Positions 1 through 7,107 are shown, counted from the first letter of the stretch. The stretch: DNA of 12,756 nucleotides from JBAXEO01 sp964541375 (GCA_964541375.1 CAZIPT010000071.1:1-12756); one strand, 5' to 3'. Notes: generated by a model not told the origin, from the sequence alone. Numbers and translations are program-made.

Positions 1-31
1 CATCCTGAGCCAGGATCAAACTCTCCGTGGA
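1..31 (-). rRNA. rrs: 16S ribosomal RNA, 5' end only (partial)
   Basis: The reverse complement of positions 5-24 is the universal 16S 5' sequence AGAGTTTGATCCTGGCTCAG. Placing its first base at E. coli position 8 puts the mature 5' end near position 31. The rest of the gene runs off the left edge. The gene reads leftward, and its leader and promoters lie at higher coordinates (32-682). The bases just before the motif (TCCACGG) fit the usual Gram-positive 16S start. The exact mature end is inferred by alignment to E. coli numbering, not observed. Confidence 0.95.
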
Positions 32-36
32 ATATG

Positions 37-56
37 TTACGAGCCGAAGCTCGTAA
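37..56 (-). other. UUCG-capped hairpin directly before 16S
   Basis: A perfect 8-bp stem (37-44 with 49-56) is closed by the very stable C(UUCG)G tetraloop on the minus-strand RNA. It ends 5 bases before the estimated 16S 5' end. A hairpin here is well placed to guide folding or 5'-end maturation of pre-16S RNA, but that role is inferred from position. Confidence 0.5.
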
Positions 57-99
57 TACACGAAGTATGATCCGGTTCTAATCCGGAGTGATTCACCTT

Positions 100-119
100 C
101 GTCGGTAAGGAAGCCGACG
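100..119 (-). other. Small leader hairpin
   Basis: CGTCGG (100-105) and CCGACG (114-119) can form a 6-bp stem with an 8-base loop about 70 bases before the 16S 5' end. It may be part of the local fold of the pre-16S leader. The support is complementarity only. Confidence 0.3.
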
Positions 120-193
120 TGGTTTGAATCCGTACAATGTCTTGCCGGTTTGGTCTTTTGATGGACCCTCTCGGCATGACGGGTTCATTGTGT

Positions 194-210
194 GGTTCGC
201 ATTGCGAACC
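194..210 (-). other. rRNA leader hairpin
   Basis: GGTTCGC (194-200) and GCGAACC (204-210) form a perfect 7-bp stem with a 3-base loop in the leader, about 25 bases after the proximal boxA-like element. Such stems next to boxA resemble boxB-type or processing structures of rRNA leaders, but the function is not shown by the sequence. Confidence 0.4.
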
Positions 211-231
211 TACTGGCTTGTCACAGTATCC

Positions 232-242
232 GGTTTTCAAGG
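232..242 (-). promoter_or_regulatory. boxA-like antitermination element, proximal
   Basis: The minus strand reads CCTTGAAAACC, sharing the TTGAAAAC core with the distal copy. It lies about 85 bases downstream of the -10 of the proximal promoter and about 200 bases before 16S. Its repetition in the same relative order as the distal element supports a role in rRNA antitermination. Confidence 0.45.
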
Positions 243-324
243 TTCAGACTGCGGCGGATTCCCTGCATATCCTGCGGTTTTACCCGCCGCGCGCCGTCCG
301 ATTCGTGTTCGGCGGCAAGGAGAT

Positions 325-353
325 ACATTACGCACTCGCGTCTGCGGTGTCAA
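325..353 (-). promoter_or_regulatory. Main rRNA promoter candidate
   Basis: On the minus strand a perfect consensus -35, TTGACA (348-353), is followed after 17 bases (331-347) by TAATGT (325-330), which keeps the key T, A and final T of the -10. The predicted start is near 318, giving a leader of roughly 290 bases before 16S. This is the best promoter in the window, and its place upstream of an rRNA gene supports it. Confidence 0.7.
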
Positions 354-391
354 CAGGTTTCTCAGAAGTTTTCTTGGCTTCCGCTCCACCC

Positions 392-414
392 GTCTCCGAT
401 GGCCTTCCGGAGAC
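392..414 (-). other. Leader hairpin
   Basis: GTCTCCG (392-398) pairs perfectly with CGGAGAC (408-414) around a 9-base loop. It lies just downstream of the 421-447 hairpin on the minus strand and about 40 bases before the proximal -35. No U-tract follows on the minus strand; on the plus strand the stem is followed by CAAAAT. The role is unknown; it may be structural RNA in the upstream-promoter transcript. Confidence 0.35.
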
Positions 415-420
415 CAAAAT

Positions 421-447
421 CGCCTCCCGAAACCATCTCAGGAGGCG
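421..447 (-). other. Leader hairpin with short U-run
   Basis: CGCCTCC (421-427) and GGAGGCG (441-447) form a perfect 7-bp stem with a 13-base loop. On the minus-strand transcript the stem is followed by ATTTTGG, so it looks like a weak intrinsic terminator or pause site between the two rRNA promoters. It could end tyrS-derived or upstream-promoter transcripts unless antitermination acts. Confidence 0.4.
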
Positions 448-511
448 AGTCAAAGGTGCGCGCCGCACTGCGGCCCGACCCCGTACTATCGGCTCATCTC
501 CTTGCGACACT

Positions 512-524
512 CAGTTTTCAACAC
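512..524 (-). promoter_or_regulatory. boxA-like antitermination element, distal
   Basis: The minus strand reads GTGTTGAAAACTG here, close to the TTTGAAAACT form of boxA known from Gram-positive rRNA leaders, where NusB/NusE bind the nascent RNA. It sits about 45 bases after the -10 of the upstream promoter. The call rests on motif similarity and position. Confidence 0.45.
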
Positions 525-564
525 TCGCTCCAGTCTCCCGGAACAACCTGCGGTGCGGTGGAGT

Positions 565-593
565 AATGTACCAGCCGACCACCGCGGATGCAA
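565..593 (-). promoter_or_regulatory. Upstream rRNA promoter candidate
   Basis: On the minus strand a -35-like TTGCAT (588-593) is separated by exactly 17 bases (571-587) from a -10-like TACATT (565-570). Transcription would start near 558, about 530 bases before 16S. The hexamers keep the most important bases (TTG; TA...T). It lies about 90 bases after the tyrS stop. Confidence 0.55.
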
Positions 594-682
594 GAGCTTT
601 CCTGAAGGTTCTCTCTTCTTACCCAGATTCGCGCCACGGGACCACACTCTCCGACGCGATTTTGACGCGAACGTGGAAGGCG

Positions 683-1894
683 CTAGGAGTCGAGACCGAT
701 CGGTCGCGAATAGCGGCGCTTCCCCACCTGAAGCACTCGGCCATCAACCTCCGCGCGCGCGCACGTATATATGCGCGGTTCCAGCGCCGTGCCGTTGATG
801 CGAACGGCGCACTGGTCGATCATTCGGCGACCTTCGGACGCGGTGGTCACCAGGCCGAGTTCGACGAGCAGGCCGGGCAGGTACACCTCGTCTCCCAATC
901 GGACTGCCATTTCCGGAATCTCCTCCGGCACAGCGTGCGCCTTGAACACCAGGTCGAATCCGACCTCTGCCGCCTCTGCGGCCGCTGGACCGTGGTAGAG
1001 CGCAACGATCTCGCGTGCAAGCCGCCGCTTGGTGGCGTTGGGATGCAGTTCGCCAGTGGAAAGACCGGCCTCGATGGCGTCGACTTCGGCTACCTCGATC
1101 GGGGTGCACAGTCGGAAGTACTTGCTCATCAGTTCGTCCGGAATCGACATGACCTTGCCGAACATGTCCCCGGGTGCGTCAGTCAGCCCGATGTAGTTCC
1201 CGTAGCTCTTGCTCATCTTCTGAACACCATCGGTGCCTTCGAGCAGCGGTAGCGTAAGAGCCACCTGGGGCTCCATCCCAAGCTTCTCCATCAGTTCGCG
1301 ACCGGCGAGCAGATTGAAAAGCTGGTCGGTCCCCCCTATCTCGACGTCGGCCTCAATGGCCACCGAGTCGTAGGCCTGAGCGACCGGATACAGGAACTCA
1401 TGGAGCGAGATCGATTGCTGCGCCCCGTAGCGCTTGGAGAAGTCGTCACGCTCGAGAATCCTGGCGATGGTGAAACGACTGGTTAGCCGAAGAAGCTCCG
1501 CAAAGCCGAGCGGACCAAGCCAATCCGAGTTGCGGCGCAACTCGGTCTTGTCGGAATCGAGAATCTTGAAGGCCTGCTCCACGTAGGTCTCGGCGTTCGC
1601 GTCGATCTGCTCGGCGGTGAGCGGCGGACGGGTGGTGTTGCGGCCGGAAGGGTCGCCGATGAGTGCGGTGAAATCGCCGATGATGAGCACGACGGTGTGG
1701 CCGAGGTCCTGAAACTGGCGGAGCTTGCGAAGTGGGACGGCGTGACCGAGGTGCAGGTCGGGGGCCGTGGGATCAACGCCGAGCTTGATGCGCAGGGGCG
1801 TTCCGCGCTCGAGTTTGCGAGCCATGTCCGGAGCAGGGACCAGATCGGCAATGCCGCTGTTGATGATGTGGGACTGCTGGTCTGCTGGCAGCAC
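683..1894 (-). CDS. tyrS: Tyrosyl-tRNA synthetase
   Basis: Cytosolic class I aminoacyl-tRNA synthetase charging tRNA-Tyr with tyrosine using ATP. Numbered from the GTG at 1894 (403 residues, normal for the family), it shows the HIGH-type signature HLGH (residues 48-51) after KLGVDPTAPD, the tyrosine-site segment with DVEIGGTDQLFN, the KMSKS loop (226-230) and a C-terminal S4-like RNA-binding domain (about 336-391). The start is uncertain. GTG 1894 has AGAAGG nine bases upstream and gives the usual N-terminus (LPADQQ...). ATG at 1915 (410 residues) is the main alternative; ATGs at 1987 or further out would add a Pro/Arg-rich segment not typical of TyrRS. An extended -10-like TGCTAGTAT at 1986-1994 fits the shorter starts. 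The gene lies directly upstream of, and co-directional with, the rRNA operon, without a clear terminator. Identity is certain; the start is moderately sure. Confidence 0.95.
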   Translation of the reverse strand: MLPADQQSHIINSGIADLVPAPDMARKLERGTPLRIKLGVDPTAPDLHLGHAVPLRKLRQFQDLGHTVVLIIGDFTALIGDPSGRNTTRPPLTAEQIDANAETYVEQAFKILDSDKTELRRNSDWLGPLGFAELLRLTSRFTIARILERDDFSKRYGAQQSISLHEFLYPVAQAYDSVAIEADVEIGGTDQLFNLLAGRELMEKLGMEPQVALTLPLLEGTDGVQKMSKSYGNYIGLTDAPGDMFGKVMSIPDELMSKYFRLCTPIEVAEVDAIEAGLSTGELHPNATKRRLAREIVALYHGPAAAEAAEVGFDLVFKAHAVPEEIPEMAVRLGDEVYLPGLLVELGLVTTASEGRRMIDQCAVRINGTALEPRIYTCARAEVDGRVLQVGKRRYSRPIGLDS

Positions 1895-1903
1895 GGGCGC
1901 GGC

Positions 1904-1909
1904 CCTTCT
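1904..1909 (-). promoter_or_regulatory. Ribosome binding site deciding the tyrS start
   Basis: AGAAGG on the minus strand lies 9 bases before the GTG at 1894. The competing ATGs at 1915 and 1987 have no purine-rich Shine-Dalgarno sequence in range, which is why GTG 1894 was preferred. Confidence 0.45.
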
Positions 1910-1985
1910 CGGCATGACGTCGGGTGGTTTGGGCGGCCTGTCGGCGGCCGGTGGAGACCCGCGATTGGCTTGTGGTTTGCGTGTC

Positions 1986-1994
1986 ATACTAGCA
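1986..1994 (-). promoter_or_regulatory. Possible extended -10 promoter of tyrS
   Basis: The minus strand reads TGCTAGTAT, a TGN extension followed by a -10-like TAGTAT. No good -35 stands 17-18 bases upstream (CGGGTT), which extended -10 promoters can tolerate. Transcription would start near 1979, leaving a leader of about 65-85 bases. The call is tentative. Confidence 0.3.
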
Positions 1995-2052
1995 GAGCGG
2001 GCCGAGCGAACCCGCCTCATGGCGCACGATCCGGAGCTCTCGCAGTGACGTC

Positions 2053-2071
2053 GCCCCGTGCTCTTCGGGGC
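2053..2071. other. Hairpin in the tyrS/PBP divergent spacer
   Basis: GCCCCG (2053-2058) and CGGGGC (2066-2071) form a 6-bp GC-only stem with a 7-base loop, about 40 bases before the PBP start codon. On the plus strand CTTGGTTTCC follows, so it has only a poor U-tract. It may be a 5'-UTR structure of the PBP mRNA. Confidence 0.3.
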
Positions 2072-2110
2072 CTTGGTTTCCCAACGATTCCCTTGTAAGG
2101 ACAGCATAGT

Positions 2111-4675
2111 ATGGCTTCTCGCTCCGCCGGTGGCGGCAATAGGCGCCCCCCCTCTCGCACACGCAATGGCGGCTCGGCCACCGCGTCTTCCGCGTCGGGC
2201 TCGAGTGCCGGGCGAACCCGTCGAGGAGGTTCGCCCAAAGCTCGCACGACGTCGAAGCCGAGGAGACGCGTCGTGCGAGCGCTCTTGGTCGCCTTCGTCG
2301 TGCTGGCCGCACTCGCGACCGTCGCAGGGATCGGAGGATGTGCGGCGCTGTCGGCCTCACTGCCGGATCCGAGCACGACGAAAGCGCGCGGTCGCGACCA
2401 GTCAACGGTCATCCTCGACCGGAATGGGTCGCTTCTGGCTCGTCTCTTCGCCGAGCAGGACCGCAGCGACCAGCCGCTCCAAAAGATGCCTGCCACCCTT
2501 CGGCAAGCAGTAGTTGCGACAGAGGACCAGCGCTTCTATGAGCATGCCGGCGTGGATCCGACGGGCATCGCACGCGCCCTGCTGACCGACGTCGTACTCG
2601 GTAAGAAGTCGCAGGGCGGCTCGACGATCACGCAGCAATACATCAAGAACGCCTTCGGGACTCCAGAGAAGACGATGAAGCGCAAGGTCGAGGAGGCGTT
2701 GCTGGCAAACAAGATCGAGCAGAGCTACACCAAGGACCAGATCCTCGAGTTGTACCTCAACACGATCTACTTCGGGCACGGCGCCTATGGTGTGGAGGCG
2801 GCATCCCAGGTGTACTTCGGCAAGGGCGTCGACAAGCTCGATCTTGCCGAATCCGCCATGCTCGCCGGCGTGATCAAATCGCCCGGGCACTACTCGCCGT
2901 ACCTGGATCCCACGCAAGCCAAGAACCGCCGCGACACCGTCCTCGGGCAAATGAAGGACCAGTCCTACATCACCGCTGAGCAGGAGGCTTCAGCCACGGC
3001 CTTGCCCGTGAAGACGGTCGGCCTGAAGAGCACCGCGACTGCGGCGCCCTACTTCGTCGAATGGGTCAAAGACCAGCTTGTCAAGCAGTACGGGCAGGAC
3101 CGTCTCTACCGGGGCGGTCTCACGATCAAGACCACTCTCGACCTCAAAGCGCAGCGAGCGGCCGAGAAGGCGATAGCCGGAACACTCAACCGCAAAGAGG
3201 ATCCCTCGGCAGCGCTCGTAGCCGTCAAGCCAGGCACCGGCGAAGTAGTAGCCATGGTCGGGGGTCGCGACTTCAGGACCCAGCAGTTCAACGTCGCCGT
3301 CCAGGGAAGCGGGCGACAGCCCGGCTCGGCCTTCAAGCCTTTCGTGCTCGCTACTGCGCTCGCCAACGGGGTGAGCCCCGAGCAGACCTTTGAATCGGGG
3401 CCGATCAAGCTTCCGGTGTGCGACAAGACCTGGAGTGTCACGGGAGCTGGTGGCGGCCGCAGGGGACCCATGCGCCTTCGAGAGGCCACCGAGAAGTCGG
3501 TCAACTCGGTCTACGCGAAGCTGATCACCGAGATCGGGCCGGAGAAGGTAGTGTCCACCGCGGTCGACATGGGGCTGCGCAAGGGGATGGATCCGGTGCC
3601 CGCCATAGCTCTGGGTGGAACGGAGACCGGGGTCACACCTCTCGAGATGGCAACCGCGTTCGCGACGCTGGCAGCCGGCGGCAAGCATGCGGCACCCTAT
3701 GGAATCGCCGAGGTCAGCGACGCGTCGGGAAAGGTTCTGTTCACCGCCAAGCCAACACCTGACGAAGCGCTTGACCCCGCGGTCGCCTACCTGACCACCG
3801 ATATCTTGAAAGGCGTCATCAGCAAAGGAACAGGCACGAAGGCGGCGATCGGCCGACCGGCTGCAGGCAAGACCGGCACCACCCAGGAGAATCGGGACGC
3901 GTGGTTCGTCGGCTATACGCCGCAACTCGCGACAGCCGTCTGGATGGGCTATCCGGCCGCACAGAAGGCGATGACCAACGTCCACGGACGATCCGTGACC
4001 GGCGGATCCTTCCCGGCCGAGATCTGGTCGAAGTTCATGCGCGCGGCGCTTGACGGCCAGGCCAAGAAGGACTTCGAGAAGCCGGACGGTCTCAAGCTGG
4101 GCAGTGTCTGCTCGGAGACCGGAATGGCAGCCACGCCGTACTGCCCGCGTGCTCAGCAGGCGCTCCTGCTGTCGGGAACAGAGCTCAAGACCTGCACTAA
4201 GCACACCAGCGCCGGGAAGCTCACGATCCCAGACGTAGTCGGACTCACCAAAGAAGCTGCACTCACCGTGCTGGGCAAGCTGGGGCTTCGGTCGCGCGTC
4301 ACGGAGACCGTTTCAAGCGACGTGCCCGCGGGGACGGTGATCAGTCAGACGCCCAAGCCCGGGAGCACTGGCACGACTCAGACGGTGGTGGCGATCACGG
4401 TTACCACGGCTGCGAGTCCGGCGGCGGCGCCGATGCCCGACTTCGCGGTGCCGACGACCATCAAGGCGGGTCAACCGGTTACGTTCGACGGAACTCCGTC
4501 CAAGTCAGATGGCAAGGTCGTGAAGTGGTACTGGGAGTTCGGAGACGGATCCACGGCGTCTTCGCAAAAGACCACACATACCTACGCGACGACTGGGAGC
4601 TTCGAGGTCACGCTCTGGATCACTGATGACAGCGGTCAGCAGGCTTCGGTCACGAAGAAGGTAAAGGTCCAGTAG
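2111..4675 (+). CDS. Class A penicillin-binding protein with PASTA and PKD domains
   Basis: Bifunctional peptidoglycan synthase (854 residues), membrane-anchored with the catalytic part outside. Order: basic Ser/Gly/Arg-rich cytoplasmic tail (1-53), one membrane segment (about 54-80), GT51 glycosyltransferase with catalytic Glu138 in EDQRFYEH and the GGSTITQQYIKN motif (169-180), then a transpeptidase with SxxK (Ser406, Lys409), SVN (463-465) and KTGT (587-590). Cysteines at 667, 678 and 695 follow in a CSETG...PYCP segment. A PASTA repeat (about 704-766) and a PKD fold with WEFGDG (about 776-854) end the protein. AAGGA at 2097-2101 lies nine bases before the ATG. PASTA modules bind muropeptides or beta-lactam-like ligands in other proteins; PKD is an extracellular beta-sandwich usually used for adhesion to polymers or proteins. 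The PKD ending is unusual for a PBP. Cys77 ends a lipobox-like IGGC. It is a close paralogue of the PBP at 7207-9369. Confidence 0.95.
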   Translation: MASRSAGGGNRRPPSRTRNGGSATASSASGSSAGRTRRGGSPKARTTSKPRRRVVRALLVAFVVLAALATVAGIGGCAALSASLPDPSTTKARGRDQSTVILDRNGSLLARLFAEQDRSDQPLQKMPATLRQAVVATEDQRFYEHAGVDPTGIARALLTDVVLGKKSQGGSTITQQYIKNAFGTPEKTMKRKVEEALLANKIEQSYTKDQILELYLNTIYFGHGAYGVEAASQVYFGKGVDKLDLAESAMLAGVIKSPGHYSPYLDPTQAKNRRDTVLGQMKDQSYITAEQEASATALPVKTVGLKSTATAAPYFVEWVKDQLVKQYGQDRLYRGGLTIKTTLDLKAQRAAEKAIAGTLNRKEDPSAALVAVKPGTGEVVAMVGGRDFRTQQFNVAVQGSGRQPGSAFKPFVLATALANGVSPEQTFESGPIKLPVCDKTWSVTGAGGGRRGPMRLREATEKSVNSVYAKLITEIGPEKVVSTAVDMGLRKGMDPVPAIALGGTETGVTPLEMATAFATLAAGGKHAAPYGIAEVSDASGKVLFTAKPTPDEALDPAVAYLTTDILKGVISKGTGTKAAIGRPAAGKTGTTQENRDAWFVGYTPQLATAVWMGYPAAQKAMTNVHGRSVTGGSFPAEIWSKFMRAALDGQAKKDFEKPDGLKLGSVCSETGMAATPYCPRAQQALLLSGTELKTCTKHTSAGKLTIPDVVGLTKEAALTVLGKLGLRSRVTETVSSDVPAGTVISQTPKPGSTGTTQTVVAITVTTAASPAAAPMPDFAVPTTIKAGQPVTFDGTPSKSDGKVVKWYWEFGDGSTASSQKTTHTYATTGSFEVTLWITDDSGQQASVTKKVKVQ

Positions 4676-4685
4676 CAGGGAGCTG
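4676..4685. other. Ten-base convergent gap between PBP and U32 genes
   Basis: The PBP stop (TAG, 4673-4675) and the U32 stop (TGA on the minus strand, 4686-4688) are only ten bases apart. I see no stem followed by a U-run on either strand here, so transcripts probably end inside the opposing gene or overlap as antisense. Confidence 0.5.
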
Positions 4686-7100
4686 TCAGAGCAGTCCGCG
4701 GAAGAAGTGACCGGTCGTCGTGGGCGTACCGGCCGTACCCTTCGCCGAGAAGTCCTTGCCCGAGGCCGCAGTCTCCAGTGCCTCGACCACCCTCCTGACC
4801 TGAGCCACCGCATCTGCCTCGGCGAGCATTTGCAGGTCAAGCCTGATCGCATCGACTCCGGTGGCAAGGACCTCGGGTAGCGCGGGGACGAGATCAAGGG
4901 GCACGGAGTTGTAGACGTGAGTCCGACCCGAGACATCGGTGCGGACGGGAAAGAGATAGCCCTTTCGATCCCGCAGCAGGCGTACGGACGCGCGACGACC
5001 GCACGAGGCGCACTCCCGCGTACACGGGCCTTCAGCCATCAACACACAGTGTTCGGTGACCATTATTTCCTGTGCTCCGTACACCGAGACTCCGAGCGGG
5101 ATCGCCGATCTCGACACGATCTGGGCAATCTGCCGTCCGGTGAGCTCCGGCGAGAGCCACACCATCCCCGCTCCCAGGGCGGCCAGCTGATCTACCGCCG
5201 ATAGGTTGACGGCGTTGAGCGACCAGTGTGCCTCGACCAGGGCGCCGAGCCCCGCCGACTCGGCGAGTATTCCGAGGTTGCCAGCGACCACCGTTGCGTC
5301 GCGCTTGCACCACTCCAACTGCGCGGCCACCTCGCCGTCGTGAGCGATCCTCGGCAGCAGCGGCACGACGCCCGGGACAAGCGCCTGGCCTTGGCTGAGC
5401 GCGTCGGCCGGAACATGGGCCCTGTGTGCGCCGGCGTCCAGGCAGGCCAAGGCGGTGGCCACGTCATCGACTACGACCACGATGCTCGTCGAGGATGAAG
5501 AGGGCGCGCGCCGGGGCGGGCGCGCCGGCAGCACGGGATGGGCAAGCCGCCGTGCTGCCCAGGGCTCGAGCACCACGCACTCGTAGGCGGCGAGGGCTTC
5601 TCGGCGAACTCGATGCAGCGCCGAGAATCCAATGCCGACGCCGGGTGAGAGCGTGAGATCCCACTCACCGACGCGATAACCGGTCCCGCCGAGCCGCCCG
5701 ACGTGCTCGGCGACCTCCTCGGCGGTGACCGACTTGGTGCGGGCCCGTTCTACGACGTCACCCGATGCGATACCCTCTCGGCCGAATCCATCACTCACCC
5801 GGATGCGCACGGGCTCACCAGCGACGATGCGCACGTCGAATGACAACGGTGAGCCGCTCGCGACGTCCCCCGAGTACGTCCTCTGAGCGGCGTCCGACAG
5901 AGCCGAGTTGCGGACTCGGAACACCCGATCGCCGGTGGTCGTGGATCGCTCAACCGACACCGTCGCCCGCACTCCGGCCGGCGCAGTCAGGTGCTGCGCT
6001 CCCTCGAATTCGAGCGCGCCAACCGTCTGGGCGAATCTGCCGGCAGACGTCCAGAACTCAATGGTGTCGCGACTGTCGAGTGGAGCATCGAGCGCGATGG
6101 TCGCCCGACCCGAAGCGATCGCCGTGACCCGACCGACCGGAACGCCCCGGTTGTTGGGACGCTGGTAGCTCATCATCTCGTTACCGCGCTCGCCGACAAG
6201 ATACGCCTCGCTGAAGCCGCGGGAGTAGGACTCGCCGAGAACCGCGAGCTCACCGTCGCGAACCTGATAGGCAGACGGTGCCGCGATGGCCCTGTCCAGC
6301 GCCGCTCGATACACGCCGGTGACGAGCGCAACGTACTCGGCGCTCTTCATTCTGCCCTCGATCTTCAGCGCGGAGACACCCGCCTCCACGAGGGCCGGAA
6401 GCACCGCGATACCGGCGAGGTCCTTGGGGGACAGCAGGTGCGCACCGGCGCTCTCAATCACGGTCCCGCGTTCATCGACGAGCCCGTAGGGAAGTCGACA
6501 CGGCTGCGCGCAGAGTCCGCGGTTCGCGCTGCGCCGTCCTATCAGCGACGACATCAGGCACTGGCCCGAGTAGCACACGCAGATCGCTCCGTGTACGAAG
6601 GATTCGACCTCGGTTCCCCCCTCCGCGCAGAATCGCACGATCTCTTCAACCGAGACCTCACGAGCGAGCGTCACTCGCGATACGCCGAGAGAACCAAGCG
6701 CCTTCACCGTCGCGGTGTTGTGCGCGTTCATCTGCGTCGATGCGTGCACCCGTACATGCGGCAGCAAGGAACACACAGCGTGCAGAAGCCCGATGTCTTG
6801 GACGATGACGGCATCGATCCCTGCCTCCCAGGCGCGGTCGACCAGCTCCATCGCCTCGCCAAGCTCGGCGTCCAACACGACGACATTCGCCGTCAGATAG
6901 ACCCTGACCCGACGAAGATGCGCGTACCGGCAGATCTCGGCGAGTCCATCGAGGGTGAAGTTCTGTGCGCCGCGGCGTGCATTCAGCGTCTCGACGCCCA
7001 GATAGACGGCATCGGCACCGTTGGCCACCGCGGCCTTGAGCGATTCCGGCCCCCCTGCGGGCGCTAGCAGTTCTGGTCGGGCAGGTCTGCTGGCTGGCAC
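4686..7100 (-). CDS. U32 family protein, RlhA-like (23S rRNA hydroxylase type)
   Basis: The 804-residue protein starts with the U32 barrel (ELLAPAGGPESL near residue 10) and carries the U32 signature, with Glu166, Cys174, Cys181 and Ser184, an extra Cys176, then Cys197 and Cys201 (CAQPC). These cysteines are the usual set that holds an iron-sulfur cluster in this family. The middle (about 305-455) has the position and character of DUF3656. A second, more diverged U32-like half ends with a four-cysteine cluster (685, 693, 697, 700) and the typical GHFFRG ending. The layout matches RlhA/YdcP, which hydroxylates a 23S rRNA cytidine, rather than the shorter tRNA hydroxylase TrhP; the family was first called collagenase-like peptidase. 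The exact substrate here is inferred. The GTG start at 7100 was chosen for AGGAG seven bases upstream; an ATG at 7175 would add 25 unconserved residues. It lies between two PBP genes on the opposite strand. Confidence 0.88.
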   Translation of the reverse strand: MPASRPARPELLAPAGGPESLKAAVANGADAVYLGVETLNARRGAQNFTLDGLAEICRYAHLRRVRVYLTANVVVLDAELGEAMELVDRAWEAGIDAVIVQDIGLLHAVCSLLPHVRVHASTQMNAHNTATVKALGSLGVSRVTLAREVSVEEIVRFCAEGGTEVESFVHGAICVCYSGQCLMSSLIGRRSANRGLCAQPCRLPYGLVDERGTVIESAGAHLLSPKDLAGIAVLPALVEAGVSALKIEGRMKSAEYVALVTGVYRAALDRAIAAPSAYQVRDGELAVLGESYSRGFSEAYLVGERGNEMMSYQRPNNRGVPVGRVTAIASGRATIALDAPLDSRDTIEFWTSAGRFAQTVGALEFEGAQHLTAPAGVRATVSVERSTTTGDRVFRVRNSALSDAAQRTYSGDVASGSPLSFDVRIVAGEPVRIRVSDGFGREGIASGDVVERARTKSVTAEEVAEHVGRLGGTGYRVGEWDLTLSPGVGIGFSALHRVRREALAAYECVVLEPWAARRLAHPVLPARPPRRAPSSSSTSIVVVVDDVATALACLDAGAHRAHVPADALSQGQALVPGVVPLLPRIAHDGEVAAQLEWCKRDATVVAGNLGILAESAGLGALVEAHWSLNAVNLSAVDQLAALGAGMVWLSPELTGRQIAQIVSRSAIPLGVSVYGAQEIMVTEHCVLMAEGPCTRECASCGRRASVRLLRDRKGYLFPVRTDVSGRTHVYNSVPLDLVPALPEVLATGVDAIRLDLQMLAEADAVAQVRRVVEALETAASGKDFSAKGTAGTPTTTGHFFRGLL

Positions 7101-7107
7101 GTACAGG

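Larger units (their letters stand above)
32..682 (-). promoter_or_regulatory. rRNA operon leader and promoter region
   Basis: This 651-base stretch between the tyrS stop and the 16S 5' end has no credible gene. Read on the minus strand, it contains two promoter-like pairs with ideal 17-base spacers (588-593/565-570 and 348-353/325-330). Each is followed by a TTGAAAAC boxA-like element (514-521 and 233-240). Perfect-stem hairpins lie at 421-447, 392-414, 194-210, 100-119 and 37-56. The arrangement matches a long rRNA leader with tandem promoters and antitermination signals. Open frames crossing it on the plus strand show no family signature and run antisense into tyrS, so I treat them as chance. 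Confidence 0.8.

Noticed and set aside
137..1252. A 371-codon open frame on the plus strand across the rRNA leader and tyrS
   Set aside because: It is antisense to certain tyrS coding sequence, has no family signature, and spans promoters and hairpins of the rRNA leader; it is a GC-rich chance frame.
1895..2107. N-terminal extension of tyrS from ATG 2107, or a T-box leader for tyrS
   Set aside because: The extra residues are Arg/Ser/Pro-rich and unlike TyrRS, with no ribosome binding site. The spacer is too short for a T-box, and I find no AGGGTGGNACCGCG-like T-box sequence on the minus strand.
2990..4204. A 404-codon open frame on the minus strand inside the first PBP
   Set aside because: It lies wholly antisense to intact catalytic motifs of the PBP, and its product is Arg/Gly/Leu-rich without recognisable domains.
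5991..7067. A 358-codon open frame on the plus strand opposite the U32 gene
   Set aside because: It is a shadow of the U32 coding sequence; the composition is Arg/Asp/Leu-rich and no motif is seen.
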